From Trametopsis cervina (taxonomy: Eukaryota; Basidiomycota; Agaricomycetes; Polyporales; Irpicaceae): a stretch of DNA of 64,000 nucleotides. The stretch is from the NCBI GenBank assembly GCA_022385755.1, contig MU278358.1, positions 839,015 through 903,014 on the forward strand, written 5' to 3'. Below, piece after piece: positions 11,958-24,883 of this stretch. How positions within the stretch are numbered: position 1 is the stretch's first letter; every line of letters starts with the position of its first letter. Both the position numbers and the translations under genes were made by a program. The notes below the pieces were generated by a model. The model was not told where the DNA came from, ran no database searches, and saw only the letters and a program-made list of their open reading frames with translations.

Positions 11958-14900
11958 ATGTCGATGCTGTCGTCCGTATTCAGTCGCAGGAAAGGGCTTC
12001 AAAAGAAACTCAACAGCTTTGCGCATATCCGCCGTGCGCAGTCGCCACCGTCGCCCGGCTCATTCATCTCTCCCGAGATTGGCGAGAAGCCCTTCAACCC
12101 ATATACACTTGGCAACGAATCTCTCACCTCCCAGAACTCTCTCAACCAGGTATCCTCGACCGGGACACAGGTTGCAGACGGTGACAAGGCCGGGTCGCCT
12201 CGCGTACAACTTCAGCTCACCACTGATACACTCTCCCTCTCGGATTGGTTCCCCGCTCAGTATCTGCAGAGCAATACCGAACAGCCCGCGAGGATACCGC
12301 TACGGAATGCTTCACTGGGCGTCACGGGAGCCCAGGCGAGTGGGAGTCGCCGGCCGCAAGATGCGGATGTGCATGGGGGTTCCATGGAGCAGATTGCTGA
12401 GCAGGGGCAAGATTTACAGCGTGAGGACGACAGAGGTCACGGCCATGATGATGGTTCAGACTTGGACGACGTTATTATCATCGAAGCTCCCCGGGGGAGA
12501 GAGGTGTGTGTTATTGTTGCATGCTTCGTACGCGCTGTCTAATCTATCCTCTGGCATATCCAGCAGCTCGCCTCGCCTATGAAGCGGAATGTAGCCGGTT
12601 TGCCAGAGCGGTCTGAGTCTCGAGAAGCCGTAAGTGCCCCTTGATCCTCGTTTCCATCTTCAATAAACGACCTTTTCCTCTTTGATAACAGAGCACGTCG
12701 GGTCAAAGTCGCCGCCATACCCCGCATCCTATCACGATCCCTGCTTCCCGAAATATCTTTCTCGAGATAGACCCAGAAAGTGCAAGTTCTGCGCATCGCT
12801 CCTCCAAGGCACGGACAAGTCGGTCATCGCGGCGCAGCTCAAAATACGGATCCCGCCGTAATTCTGTATATCATACACTTCCACGAAAACCTTCGAAACA
12901 CACCTCGCTCCGCAAGTCGAGACATCCTTCGCTTACACGACCCAAATCACGACTGCGCTCGAAATCCAGGCCAAATTCATTCTGCTCAGGGCAATCCGGG
13001 TCTGAATTTGAGACCGACGGCGACGACGGCATGTCGGCTGTGTCGGGAACCACTATTGCACGCGCTTTGGCTTCGACATACTTCATATCTGCCTCTCCTC
13101 ATGGGAGCCATCCGCCGTCTTCGCACTCATACCCGAGATCTCGAGGTCACCTCGCACGACAAGATTCGGCTACTTTGCCCAAAGGCGACTATCCATTCCT
13201 TTTCAAACGCAAGAGCCAGCGTTCAAGTAAAGGTAGCACGGCTTCCAATGAAGGGCGTACGCCTAACAGCGCCAACTACTGGAAGGACCGAAAAATAAAC
13301 GGAGACCAGATTGTTGTGATGAGCCCCGAGGAGCGTGAAAGGGAAGATTGGGATTTGGACGTGCCTCCTGTTCCGCCTATGCCTGAAGGGCTCAGTCCCA
13401 TTCCTTCTGCCTCAGCGCATTCATCCATGCAGAAGCTGTTGGCCACCACGGACCCGCGGGATTCTTCACCGGTCTCTGATTCTCTACGCAGTCGTGCTGA
13501 TGACAATGAGCGGTTGAGCAACAGCAGTATCAGTAGGCGCAGGGCTACAAAGGATCTGACACTGGACCCTGACCCTGACCACAAGCGGCGGAGGATATCT
13601 CAGGCAGCAGTATCTATCATCAACTCGGAGACTGCACCTATGAGTACCGGCACACTATCGTCCTCCAGTGTACAGCCGGACGTTCAAGCAGGGAGTCAGA
13701 TATCGTTGTCCTCTAGCAGCGTATCGGACGATAAACAAGACAAAGCAGAGGATGAACCATCACCGCGTTCTTTAACCGACGCTCATGCGTCTTCCCCAGA
13801 CGCGCCAACCACTGCCACCTCCACCTCCATGTCTATATACTCTGAAGGTCTTCATGGCGTGATCTCCCCTGCAGATTCTGCTTCGCTTTATAGCGACGCC
13901 CGCTCTCCCGGCTCTACAGCCATCCTATCGCCTGGTTTGACGTCTTTAATATCGTCACCCGGTTCTAGTAGCCTTCGCACTCCTGGCTCATCTGTCACGG
14001 GCAGCGCAGCCTCATTGGATCCTTCTTTCCGTTCATTCTCGGCCGCAAGGCAGAAACGGCATGAGTCTCCTGCAAGGCCTGCGATCTCTATGCTACCGAT
14101 AGGAGAACGACCACGGTCAGCGCAAGTCCCTCATTCTCCCTCATCGCCAAATGCATCTCCTGTTGTTACACGGCCCATGTCAATGACGGGGTCTCCACGG
14201 TCCTCTGTTGACTCACCAGATCTGTTGGATATGATGTTTGCAGGATCCCGAGGACCTCTCGCGCGAAACGTCAGTGTGGCTTCACGTATGGGTAGTCCAC
14301 CTGCACCTATCTCGGTGCCCCCTCGTACGCCTTTCGACATCACTGCAGGCGAAGGGAGCTCTGCGTCTGCTATCAAACAGCAATTCCCTGAAACACCGTA
14401 TGCGTTCACCCCACTGGTTTCGGCAGGATTTCCACCTGCTTTGCCTCGAGGGGTACCGCCTCCACTTCCGAGAAGTGGCACTGTAGTCATACGAGGTGCA
14501 CGAGCAAAGCGTGCTTCGACCTCCTCATCTGTTGGACGTAAAGCATTGATGAGGAGTGCAACGTTGATGAGCCCATCGTCTTCCTCTACAGTGGCTAATC
14601 AAGCGAGCACAGAACCGAAAGACGACGAAGTAGCCGATGTGCAAGAAGAGCTACCTCCAAATAGCTCAGCAGGGTTGTCTGCAATCGAGGAAGGCAGTGC
14701 AGTAAATTCACCGTTAAGCCAATACTCGGCGGCATCTGCGCAGTCACCTATGTCCTTTGCACAACGTGCGATGGTTGATCCAGACCCTCCTTCATACGAT
14801 TCGCTATCCCCCATACCATCCAGATCACAGTCGCCTATGTCAATGACGACTGTGGCTGCGTCCATTCCTCTACCACCTTCACCCATGCCCGTACCAACCT

Positions 14901-16531
14901 CGCTCCTCAAACGGAAGCATGCTTCCGCCATCGAGGGCGATGAAGACGCTCTTTCTGTGTTGCATAGCGATTCAGAGGATGAATCGCCTGCACCTTCACT
15001 ACGGCCGACTCTTTCTCCTTCTCCGCTATCTGTCGAGCCCCACAGCGCAACTGCTGACTCGAGTACTGCATCGTTCCAACAAGACCAGCTGCTGCGCCCT
15101 GGCTATGGTTCAATAGCTCGTAATACTCGGAATCGTACCCGTCCGCCACCCCCCTTTGGCCCACGTAAACCAAGCGCTACGAATGGCATCCCATTCCTAA
15201 ACCGTGCAAGGAGTGGTTCTACCGCATCATCAATCGGTTCTCCTGGTCACTCAAGTTCAACCAAAGCGAGTGTGTCTCCTGCTAGTTCGGCTACTATGCC
15301 AGAGTCTACTATCAGGTTTCAGCCCACACCGGTTAAGTTTCGGGGCTTGACCATGGAGGCTGCGCAGTGGACTTTCACGTCGGAGGAACTTCAGCTGTTA
15401 GTCTCTGCTGCAGTGAAGCAATCATCAGATGCATCCGCTATCCGATTGCTTTCTCGAGACGTGCTACAGACGGAAATACCAGACGAGATCGCAAGACTGG
15501 AAAAGCTCAGCACCGAATTGAAAACCAGATATAAACAAGGCATGCGGAAACGCACCAACCTCCTCAGCACGTTGCAGTCCCTCGCGGGGAGCAGTGATCT
15601 GCCCGAGCAAACAGCTTCTGCGCGTCACCTTGAAGAGCTGTTGGAGCTTACAGACCACCTTGATCACATCGCCGAGGAGATGCACAGTACAACGGACCAA
15701 CTACGCCAACTTGAACACCTGCGGGATGTCCACGCTAGTAGTGCCTTGGCGATGGCGGTTCGCAAGCTCAACGCTTCTTTCGTCAAACACCTGGCCGAGA
15801 AGGAGGCGCTACGTCAGCAGGTGACAGATCTGGAAAGCGAAAGAGACGAAGCGTGGGCGCAGGCGCAGGAAGCGGCCAAAGAGTTAGACTCGCTCACTGA
15901 GAAGATGGCTGTCAGTGATGGGGTTATGACACCTGCCAGCAGCCGCCGTTCCAGTGCAGTTGTTGTAGCACGAAAAGCGAGCGTTAGGAAAGCAGGTTTG
16001 CGTGCACGAAGCCAGCGGTCATCTATCGCTACGAACAGGAGTAGTTCGGCTATATCTCCAGCTACAAGGACGGCATCATCCGCCGAATTCGTCCCACCTC
16101 TACCCCCGATTCCAGTAAGGACGCCCGTAGGCCTTTTCACCGCTGGACTGTCGACAGGTAATCTCCACCGTATTTACATTCTCTACGGTGCTCATGCGGC
16201 TTGACAGGTGTTTCTATAGGTTCAGGTCGTTCGACCGATGACAATGTTCGTGCAATGATACGTGCCCAGGAAGAGCTCTATGAGATGTTAGGGATCAAGT
16301 TGGATGATACGCCTACTGCAAGGAAGCGCTCAATGTCTGTATCTGACGCACTCTACCCACCGCCCTACCAATGGGACCGTCCTCGCCGAAATTCGGACTG
16401 CATATCTCCAGCTATTGTGCGGTCAGCCGCCTGGCATGACCATGTAAGTGGTCGCATGAGTATCTGCCGGAAACATACTAACGTGAAAATAGCGCACAGC
16501 AGTTATGGCCAGCATTGGGATGTCACACTAA
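11958..16531 (+). CDS. Ser-rich protein with C-terminal Uds1-type (up-regulated during septation) domain
   Basis: Exons 11958-12503, 12564-12629, 12692-16157, 16208-16443 and 16493-16531 join in phase for about 1,450 residues. Roughly the first 1,090 are low-complexity, rich in Ser, Pro, Thr and Ala with many SP/TP sites, typical of a phosphoregulated disordered region. From about residue 1,095 a helical segment begins (WTFTSEELQLLVSAAVKQS) and continues through IARLEKLSTELKTRYKQGM and AMAVRKLNASFVKHLAEKE to a coiled coil ending near DEAWAQAQEAAKELDSL. This order matches my knowledge of the fungal Uds1 family, whose fission yeast member is induced at septation. A septum or cytoskeletal role is inferred from that name only. 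A final conserved patch (MIRAQEELYEMLGI) precedes the stop. The gene converges on SCC3, 252 bp apart. Confidence 0.7.
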
Positions 16532-16783
16532 GTGATTGATTTTATTCTCTCTTCATTTTATTTGCTGCAATATCACTACCCAGCGCATCACACTCGTTAT
16601 CTTTATACCTTCAATTGTTTCTATCACTAGCTTGGTCACCAGACTCTCATGCATCATTGTAATGATATAGTCAATAATACCCACATCGTAGGAAAGCACA
16701 GAGTAGTAAAGTACAGGATACAGCACAGCAATTGCGATGAGCAAGAAAAAGCCAAGTGGAAGGTTTGTAACACACGAAATGGA

Positions 16784-19700
16784 TCAATGTCGCAAGCGTT
16801 TGCGGCGGATATGTATTTTGTCTTCCTGCGAGTCTGGTGCTTCAGGAGAAAGAGCATCATCAGGTTCACTGTCTCCCACAGTAGACCCTTGCCTAGAACC
16901 CCCCGCTGGGGAACGTTGCCGTTTCCGAGAGGCTGTCGGTGTTCTCAGTTCTTCCGGCTCAGGAGTTGAAGGAGGTTCTGATAGCGGTGCTGAGCTATGT
17001 CTGTCGGAGTGCTCCGATGGCACCGGTGAAGGAGATACTGATAGTTCCGGGGAAGTGAGCTCGGGGCTCTTCCTTCTGGCCATAACTCGTGGGCGCGGGC
17101 GCTGTTTGGGAGTTTGTGGTACGGCAGCTTGCAGGACCGGGCTTGCCCTTGCACTTCCTTCTTCAGGTTCAGAGTCATCGACTACGGCGTCGCGGTATCC
17201 CCCTGCGAGCTGAGGCGCTCCATTTCTTGTCGCACTCGTGCCATCAGTCAGTATTCCCTCCTCGTCTGTCGAAGTGGCTCCTGCAGCCCTTGCATCCTTG
17301 CTCTTTACCGTTTTACCGGTCGCCCCTGATACTGGATGAGTTGTTAGGTATGTGGAGAAGCCATCATTACTGTACCTTTGTCCTTTGATGTTGTCAATCG
17401 TTTTTCGTATACGCGGTAAGGATCCCAGCTCTTGGATGTCGTGGGGACATGAACCTTTGACTGCGCTAAAACCTGGTCGAGATGTGCCTTGCTGAGCAGG
17501 GAGTGAGAAGGGTGCATAGAGGGCAATGATACGCTTACATTTTGAGAGACTCTCGAGCATCCAAGGCGCCCAACAATGGTTGTAACACTTTGAAGAACAT
17601 AACACATTTGTTCACCGCTTTCTTGTTACCGGAGGCATCGTACGACGCCAAGCGTTTGCAAAGCCATGATAGTAACTTCGTGTGGATGTTGACAACGAAT
17701 TTACTGTCCAACCGTTTGACGACTGCAAGATGGGCTCCTCGGAGGATGAAGGCTGAAGACAACAATTTGGCGAGGTTGATAGAATAATCCTCAGCGGCAG
17801 ATATACCATCCAGAACCATGAGGAAAGACTGAAGGCATCTGGTGAGATACTGATCGCCTGCAAAAGAGCCTTGTCTTACCTCTCGTACAGCCTGGATGAT
17901 GACGTTTACGACAGTCTCCCCGTTCTCCTTATACATCCCTTCCTCCCGCAGAATATCAACAATGAGCTTGGCACATATATCAAAGGACGGGCCAAGGCGC
18001 CCGAAGTGGGCAAGAAGCACGGCACAATGCCTAAAGTGAATAGCACCGGCTCTAATGGCACGCAAGAACGTAGCAACCATGCCCATGAACACATATTCCC
18101 TTTCTAGTTTTGGTCGCGCAGAATCATCTAGCAGCGGATGAGCTCGTAGCTGTTGCATAGATGAATAATGACATATGTACGTACAGATGATATTTGCTTT
18201 CGCCGCCCGCTTCCCTTTCGATTTTTTAGATCGACGAGTGTTCCCTTGTCCTTCGTCAGAGTGCTCCGTATCGCTTTCCGAGCCGTCGCTGACGGACGCG
18301 GTAGATCCATCGTCGTGAAGTTCTTCTGCGTAGCGTTCAATATCGGCTTGCACGAATCCCGCACATTTATTCTGATTTTCCTCGTCCATGGTGAGAGGCA
18401 AAGCCGCGGTAGGCAGCAGGCTGCCATCTACACTGACTGTCTGAGTGGGGCAGAATAGTATGTAGATGTTCATGAGGTTTTGGAATGCCTGTCGCGGAAA
18501 TTAGTCTCAACGGAGGTGTACGTTAAGAAACTCACAGTTCGTCGAACTCCCTCCGTGGTATTGGATTGAGTTCCCACAACAAACTCGAGCAATCTGTCGA
18601 TCAGAGTGTCCCTGCATGCCTTGAGTCTATCACGGTACTGAAGCTCAGCAGGCGAAGGATCAGATACGGTTGTGAGACCGCGGGTCTTCCAGATGATGTA
18701 CAGAGTCTGAAGATGTAGGGCTTGATCAATCATCTGAGCAAGCATTCAGAACATACAACAACAACGCAAGCAAAGGACGGCTCAACTGATTCCTCCTCTT
18801 TGTATCCCAGCTTTCCGCGTTCTACAAGCGCCATAATGATGTCCCATGCGCTACTCTGCATGCCTCCCTCGTCCTCTTCCACCCAAGCTGTCATGTCTCG
18901 TGTTCCAGCAAGAGTTGCAAGACGCGTACATACGCCAGTGAGGGTGAGCACCTCATCCTCACTGAAAGTGGCTATCTCCAATTCGTCTCGACCCCGGATG
19001 ATGTCCCGTAGGGAAGTAGACAGTAATTCTTCTAGCTCTAAAACTTTTGCGCTATTCGTATTTGAGAGACTTGTTGCATCTATCATGCACCGAATTGTGG
19101 TCACCGCTGTGGAGAGGACGATTTGTGCTGAATGAGATGTGAATTGCTTTATAACATCGTCCCATAGACCGACGTATGCCTGGAAGGAAGTCAATACCAT
19201 GGCTGCCGCGTCACAAAGACATACATACAGTCATCATTCGCATCTCAAGATACATGTTGAGATTCATCAACTGTGGCAGGTGCAACACGTCAGACATTCT
19301 TCCAGGATCAGTCTGGTACTTCGCGAATAATCTCGGCAACGCCTTGATGAGTGCACGTGTTATATCTGAAGAGACTGTGTCCTCTTCACCCTATACTTGG
19401 CATGAGCGAGCGAACCTGCATTAATGGTGGCGTCCCTACCTTTTTGGCTGCCCCTGCGGCTACTTTCGCTCTGCGTATCGCAGCGGACAGAACTGAAAGC
19501 AGAGCACCCTCCTCTACATCCTCGAGTCTCCACACTTCATCCACACTGGATTCAACAGCAGTTTGTTTACCTCTCTTGTTATTCCGTGACCGCGACCCTT
19601 CCTCCGAGGCTGAGTGATCAAGCTGTAACAGGTCAAGCAGACTCTCCCAGTCGCTGACTTCCGGAATTTCGTCCCACAATGCCTCAACAGCCAGCACTGT

Positions 19701-21581
19701 GCGACTCTTCTGTTCCGGTCCTACAATGCCTACGACTTCCTTCCGCCGTCCCGGCCCAGAGCCTTCCGATTGCTCGCCGTCTTCATCGGGGTCATCATCG
19801 TCCTCTATGCCCTTTCCCGTGTCCAGCGCCTTCCCCCACTCAACGAGCAACATGGCAAGCGCTTTAATTCCAGCTTTCTTCTTGTCTTTGGCGTCCGGTT
19901 TCTTGCCTACTAGCCGTTCCTCTAATCTTTCTTCCCAGACTCCCTTCACAAAACGGCCCACCACTCGCCTCATTTTTACCTCTTCGTCAAAAATGAGTAA
20001 GCAGAGTTTCGCACGTTGTTCATCCTCAAGGAGACCGTGGCCATCGATGGCTTGCAATACCTGGACGACCGATATTCTGACATTCAGCTCTGTGTCTCCC
20101 ATCGCCATCTCCACAAGTCTTGGCTTGAACCGTTCGGTGAAGTGTTGCAGAGCGCCTGCTCCAACTACCTCTGCCTGCGCGTACGCTAGAGAGAGTGCTT
20201 TGACGGCCTCCAGTCGTACGTGCGTATTCGAATCAGATAACACCCAACCAACGTAACGAAGGTATTGGCCGTCAAGAAAATGAGCTGGATATCTTGAGAA
20301 CCACAGGCCCATAGCACTTATGCACTCTGCTCGGATATTTGGATCGAGGTCGCGATACCGGTGAACAAAAACGCTTTGAGAACATTTGAGATTGCGAATA
20401 CAGTCAGTGAGAACAACACGCACCCGTCGACGAATTCCTTTATGTATTCTGCCAACTTTGTCCTCCTCTCCCTCACCTCTGCACCCTTGCCGTCAAGCTC
20501 TTTCTCTCGAGCAGTGGTTGGCTCTCCCCTTCCTTTCTTTCGCTTTCTCTCGCCTTCCTTTTGCCTACTCACAACCTCTGCTTCTTTCTCCACACTAGCA
20601 GCTACCTCGCATAATGCTGTTTCCACTTCTAATGCGACAACACTTGCTGTATGCCTGAAACTTCGTAGTTGACTGCTACTCATCGCCACCACCCAAGCTT
20701 GGAGAGTCGTCATAAGATCTGTAGAGTATAGCTGACCCATCGCTGCCGCGGACGAAATCAAGCGGGAGAGGAATTCGGAAAGAGATGCACGGAAGGGCTT
20801 GAACGCGGGTAACTTGGAAGTGAGAGGGTATACAGGGGTATCGTTTTGTTTGAGCGCTTCTGTGATGTTGTCCAGCGCGTCAACAACACCATCGTAATCA
20901 ACGACCTCGTCGCCGTCTATCGTATGATTGCAGCCACACGCTCGTAGGATAGAATTGACGAGCTCTGCTTGCGCTAGACCAGGTGTTTGACCCAGAGATT
21001 CTAGAAATTCTTCGACTGTGGACTGCAAAGCAGCCGAAGGGTTCATAATAGCGTCTAGAAATGTTGATAATGAGAGAGTGCTGCAGAGCCTTGAAAGTCA
21101 CGCACTGAACAGGGGGTTGTCATTGGTAATCTTCGTCTCTTGGGCTACTTGTGCGGCATCAAAAGTCTTGCCACCCCTGCGTGCCCTGGTCTTTCGCGGT
21201 TTCGTAGCGGTGTTAGTAATGAATGGAGCGGTGCGCGGTTTTTTGCCCGGCGGACGTCCCCTTCGCTTCGGTGGCACATTCGCGGAGGATGCTGCTTTGG
21301 CTTGAGACGGTTTGCCTTTTGCCTTGGCTTTCGGAGCAGAGAAGTCTTCCTCTGCGCCACCTTCCTCATCGTCCGCATCAGGGGAGTCGATATCCGATAA
21401 CTCGCTTGAGCCCTCATCGTCCGAACGTTTCCTCTTGCTCAGTTGACTATCAACTGTGCCAACCGTTAATGAGCAGAGCGACGCGTCAAAACCGCAAGTA
21501 CGTACTTGATACGAAGTGAGAAGCCTTCTTCTTCTCCCTTTGCGATCTACGCGGAGCCGCAGAGTCTTCCGCGTCCGACAT
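16784..21581 (-). CDS. SCC3: Cohesin subunit SCC3/SA (stromalin, STAG family)
   Basis: A HEAT-repeat subunit of the cohesin ring that contacts the kleisin and DNA for sister-chromatid cohesion. The start at 21581 (MSDAEDSAAPRRSQREKKK) opens an acidic and basic tail with an AT-hook-like KPRKTRARRG-type patch near 21150-21240. The STAG domain follows. The diagnostic stromalin conserved domain lies near 20220-20420: SQSVFVHRYRDLDPNIRAE, then GLWFSRYPAHFLDGQYL and YVGWVLSDSNTHVRLEAVK. Downstream exons continue as helical repeats to an acidic, Ser/Pro-rich C-terminal tail ending KRLRH at 16784. There are many short introns, and the estimated length is about 1,300 residues. Exact exon ends in the middle were not all resolved. 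Its start is divergent from the Ecm11-like gene. Confidence 0.9.
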
Positions 21582-21963
21582 GGCGAGGGTACGAAGGTCA
21601 GAGTAAAGAGGGTAAATGAGGCAATGAGCGCGTGTCACCAGTCGCGACAACGTGACTGACCGTGATCGTAACGCGTCTGTCACTGTATCACGTGAGGCAC
21701 TTGGCTCGTAGAACTGGTCAAGTAAAACTTGATTTTAGCCACAAATTGCCGCAAATTTGTTGGCAGTGCTGTTCAGTATTTCTCACAGATTATTGTAAAG
21801 ATAACACACCGCGCAGGAAAGAATGCCTTGCCTGATTCCCACGCCACGAAGCTGAGCGCGAAGGATTGATGGGCGTTTACGGGTTTGCCGCCTTTCCTCC
21901 TGCCGTCATCACTACTGCATCTGCTCTCTTTCTCCAAGCGAGAACTGTAACGCATCTACCACC
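21582..21963. promoter_or_regulatory. Shared upstream region of SCC3 and the Ecm11-like gene
   Basis: The two starts lie head to head, 382 bp apart. The interval contains a palindromic TCACGTGA at 21688-21695 (CACGTG core) and AT-rich sequence. It must hold both promoters; co-regulation is only inferred. Confidence 0.45.
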
Positions 21964-23572
21964 ATGAGTGCTAGACAACCCTTCATGCCACAACTGAAAC
22001 AGGATACCTCTGCAAACGACTCCTCGTCGGACAGCCTCAAAGCTGATACCAGTATGAGCTCGGACGGGGATGGCAATCGGACCTCGTCGACTTCTCTTAG
22101 CCTTCACTCAATGAACTCGGATGACACAAGTATCTCAAGTGGGATCAACAAGCCTCTCAACATTTCCAGCCTGATGAAGAATAAGCCGCATACATCTGCC
22201 AATGCCTCGTCTCTCAAGACTCGTGCATCTATTGAAACCGAAGCGAAACGGCCCTTTTCTCCCTCCACTAAGCCGTTCCATCCGGCTATCAATCCACGCG
22301 GGGCGAGAATTGCGGCTCCCTCTCCGTTTTTTCCCAGCACTGCTAGTTTCCAATCGATATCTGCTTTCAGAACCCCTCGTATTCCGTCGCCTACCAAGCT
22401 TCACTCTGCTGCTTCTGTTGAGGATCTAAACATGAACCAGCCGCATACATCTGACTCTGTGCCTCTTCCTGTGCCACACTCTGAGGAACATTCCTATAAC
22501 ATCCAGCGTGGTAGCCCGTATGAACGTTCTCGCTCTGCTGCTAGTGGAAAGGACCAACCAGGGGACCGGCAACGCGAACGATCTGGTGGGCTCGAGGATT
22601 TTAATCCTGGCGAGAACGGCCTTGGTGCCCATTATCGCGCTCCATTCCTCAATCCTGATCGTGCTGATCACGAGCAAGACCGCTACACGAAGATGCCTCC
22701 CCGACGAGTGTTGAAACGCGTTGAGCGTGTGGACGATAAGGATAACAATGGCGACTATGGTAATCCGAAGCGGTATAAATTAGACGACGATGATGATGCG
22801 AGTACTCATTCTAATATGCGCTCTGATACTAACCGATATCGATTATTCAGGTGCCAAGTGCTTGCGACTCTCATGGGAATTTACTGACCTCGTACCCATT
22901 TTCTCCTCAACGGTCGCCGTCTCCTGCTGTCTCCCACGCTGGCTCTCTTTACGCATCTTCCGGCCAACCTCCTGCCCCAATCCCTGATGTGCGCAAAAAT
23001 CACGCTATAGCTCGGCTTCTTGGACAAGATCTGGACTCGTATGTCAGCACTCATCAGGACATCTACGAGGACGCGAAAAAGAAATGGACCGAATGTACCA
23101 TTGAGGAATGGAAGACAGGCGCAGATGGTATGATTTTTTTTTCACGCAGCTGAAAGCAGCTTTTGTTCAGTTTTCCTGGACAAATGATCTATGACTAATC
23201 ATTGTCTGTCGAATAGAACTGGCGGGGAGGTTCAGCCACTTGCTTGACTATGTAAGCTTACCCGGCGTTTCTATCCAATTTCGTCTTCTTACGTTCTGCT
23301 CATAGGTCAAGGATCACATGAAGTACGCACTCACCCTTCCGTATCTTCCCCTTTTCGTCCATCTCACAGGAGATAGCACTAAACTGTCATTATATGCGTC
23401 TTTTGCGGACAATCTTTCTGCTCACCGAACGGTACTCCAAGAGCGGGAAAGCACTCTCGAGGACGTGCGACGCACACTCATCCGTAATGGTGGGAATGTT
23501 TGTGGGAATGCCAATATCACCGACGGCATTGGTGCTACGAGAGCTATTGACCTAGATAGCGGGGATAAGTAG
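21964..23572 (+). CDS. Ecm11-like protein (Ser-rich N-terminus, conserved C-terminal domain)
   Basis: The first exon runs from ATG 21964 to about 22771 and encodes a Ser/Thr/Pro-rich region with an acidic run (LDDDDDAS). The downstream exons read DVRKNHAIARLLGQDLDSYV, TIEEWKTGADELAGRFSHLLDY and VKDHMNTKLSLYASFADNLS, then a final helix to the stop at 23572. Joining needs an intron of about 85 nt ending at CCAAG near 22857 (branch-like ACTAAC near 22832) and an acceptor in GATAG near 23371. Both give an open frame, but with less usual acceptors. The C-terminal block resembles what I know as the Ecm11 domain in basidiomycetes. Yeast Ecm11 is a synaptonemal-complex central-element protein. The family call is tentative. 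Confidence 0.55.
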
Positions 23573-23821
23573 GATACGTGAGCTATTATGAATACAACGT
23601 TGACGTGTAACTCATTTGGCACTTGTATCATGCTATGTAACAACGTACATGGAGGACTTTTCGCCCCCCGGCATACAAGATTCCCTTTGTTGACAGATGT
23701 AGCGGATTCGAAAATTGGAGGGGATCATCATCACAACGCTATGGTGTGTCGTACGCTACATCATCCCAATGACAACCGTCTATGTTCCACAGACTTTCCT
23801 CTCATGCAAAAATAAAAGTTC

Positions 23822-23904
23822 TGGACGTTGAGGGGTTTGAACCCTCGACCTCATGCAATCACGCGATGTGCAAAGCAAGCGCGCTACCACTGTGCTAAAC
23901 GCCC
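23822..23904 (-). tRNA. tRNA-Ala (anticodon TGC) with a short intron
   Basis: On the minus strand GGGCGTT at the 5' end pairs with AACGTCC at the 3' end (one G-T). The D arm is GCAC-AGTGGTA-GCGC. The T arm GAGGG-TTCAAAC-CCCTC is perfect. The anticodon arm is CTTGC-TTTGCA, then about 11 extra bases (CATCGCGTGAT), then T-GCATG. That is a 5-bp stem with one T-T mismatch and an intron one base 3' of the anticodon, the usual eukaryotic position. The flanks are non-coding. Confidence 0.85.
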
Positions 23905-24045
23905 ATGTTTGGATCTGTATGTAACTACAACACAAACCCTACTTCGCATTGCAGTGTATATGTTGACATCACTCCTCACTGCAGGATCCTGCGTCCCATC
24001 ATAGTTTCAGGCTTGACGAGTGCGAAGAAGGCAACCGAGTGTATT

Positions 24046-24560
24046 TCATTTAGCCTGCTCGACTAACTTATTGACAATCTCAACTGCACGCTTGAACCTG
24101 GCTTTCTCCTCTGCTGTGGCCCTGACACTGCTCTGCCCGCCGCCACATCCCTGCGGGCCTCCGTTCTGCCATGTAAACCCCTCACTGGCAAATGCTATGC
24201 TTGTATCCAGCCGATAGATGTCCTCGCTGCCGGCTGGCTTCTCGGTTGGCAGGGACTTCAGGATTGTGTACAACTCAGTGATGCTCTCGTCGACGCCCGG
24301 CTCTGATTTCGAGAGTGACTTGGGGAGAGCATCTTGTAAGCTGGGGGTGCCGTGAGGACGGATCGCTGAAGTGATATGCAGATCTGCTTTGTTCGGACTG
24401 CCCGTTACTGTCAAGATCGCACTGGGAGTGGGGGGAGCGAAGCCTCCGGTTATGCCTGACGAGACAATGAAGATGTTCCAGTGAGAAACTGAAGCCATAC
24501 GTGGGAGGGAGCGTTGTCGTTACCTTCTTGCAGACGAAGTGAGAATTCTGGAGGGGACAT
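24046..24560 (-). CDS. Small conserved-looking hypothetical protein
   Basis: Exon 1 starts at ATG 24560 (MSPPEFSLRLQE). A 35-nt GT-AG intron joins it to exon 2 as EVSHWNIFIVSSGITGGFAP, and the frame runs to TAA at 24046, giving about 160 residues. The protein is soluble, with no membrane span or signal peptide. A Gly/Cys-containing patch (WQNGGPQGCGGGQSS) precedes a C-terminal helix (EEKARFKRAVEIVNKLVEQ). I do not recognise the family. The intron is short for this genome, so a slightly different join is possible. Confidence 0.55.
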
Positions 24561-24827
24561 AGTAGAGGTGAAAGTGGCGAACGAGGACTGTGGTGCGTCA
24601 GCCAGTGGCGGAAGCACTTTATAAGGACAGATTCGAATAGATAAAGGCCATTCGCGCCGCACGCTATCATGGGGCCCCTAGCCACCTATGGCTGTGGCTG
24701 TGTTCTGAGGTCATGGCGTGTAATGTCCTGACCATCAGACTGCGCTGCGCGGATAGATTCAAACAGCTTAGGCGTTCGTCCGCCCAGGTGCATAGCAGCT
24801 TGCATAGCCCACCAACAGATCCTCGAT

Positions 24828-24883
24828 AGTGCATCCCCAACAGTGCATCCCTAATAGTGCATCCCCGATAGTGCATACAACAT
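24828..24883. repeat. 14-bp tandem repeat, four copies
   Basis: The unit AGTGCATCCCCAAC is repeated at 24828-24841, 24842-24855, 24856-24869 and 24870-24883. The first three copies differ at two to three positions and the last is more diverged. The array ends exactly where the recyclin stop codon begins, so it lies in that gene's 3' flank. Confidence 0.9.
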
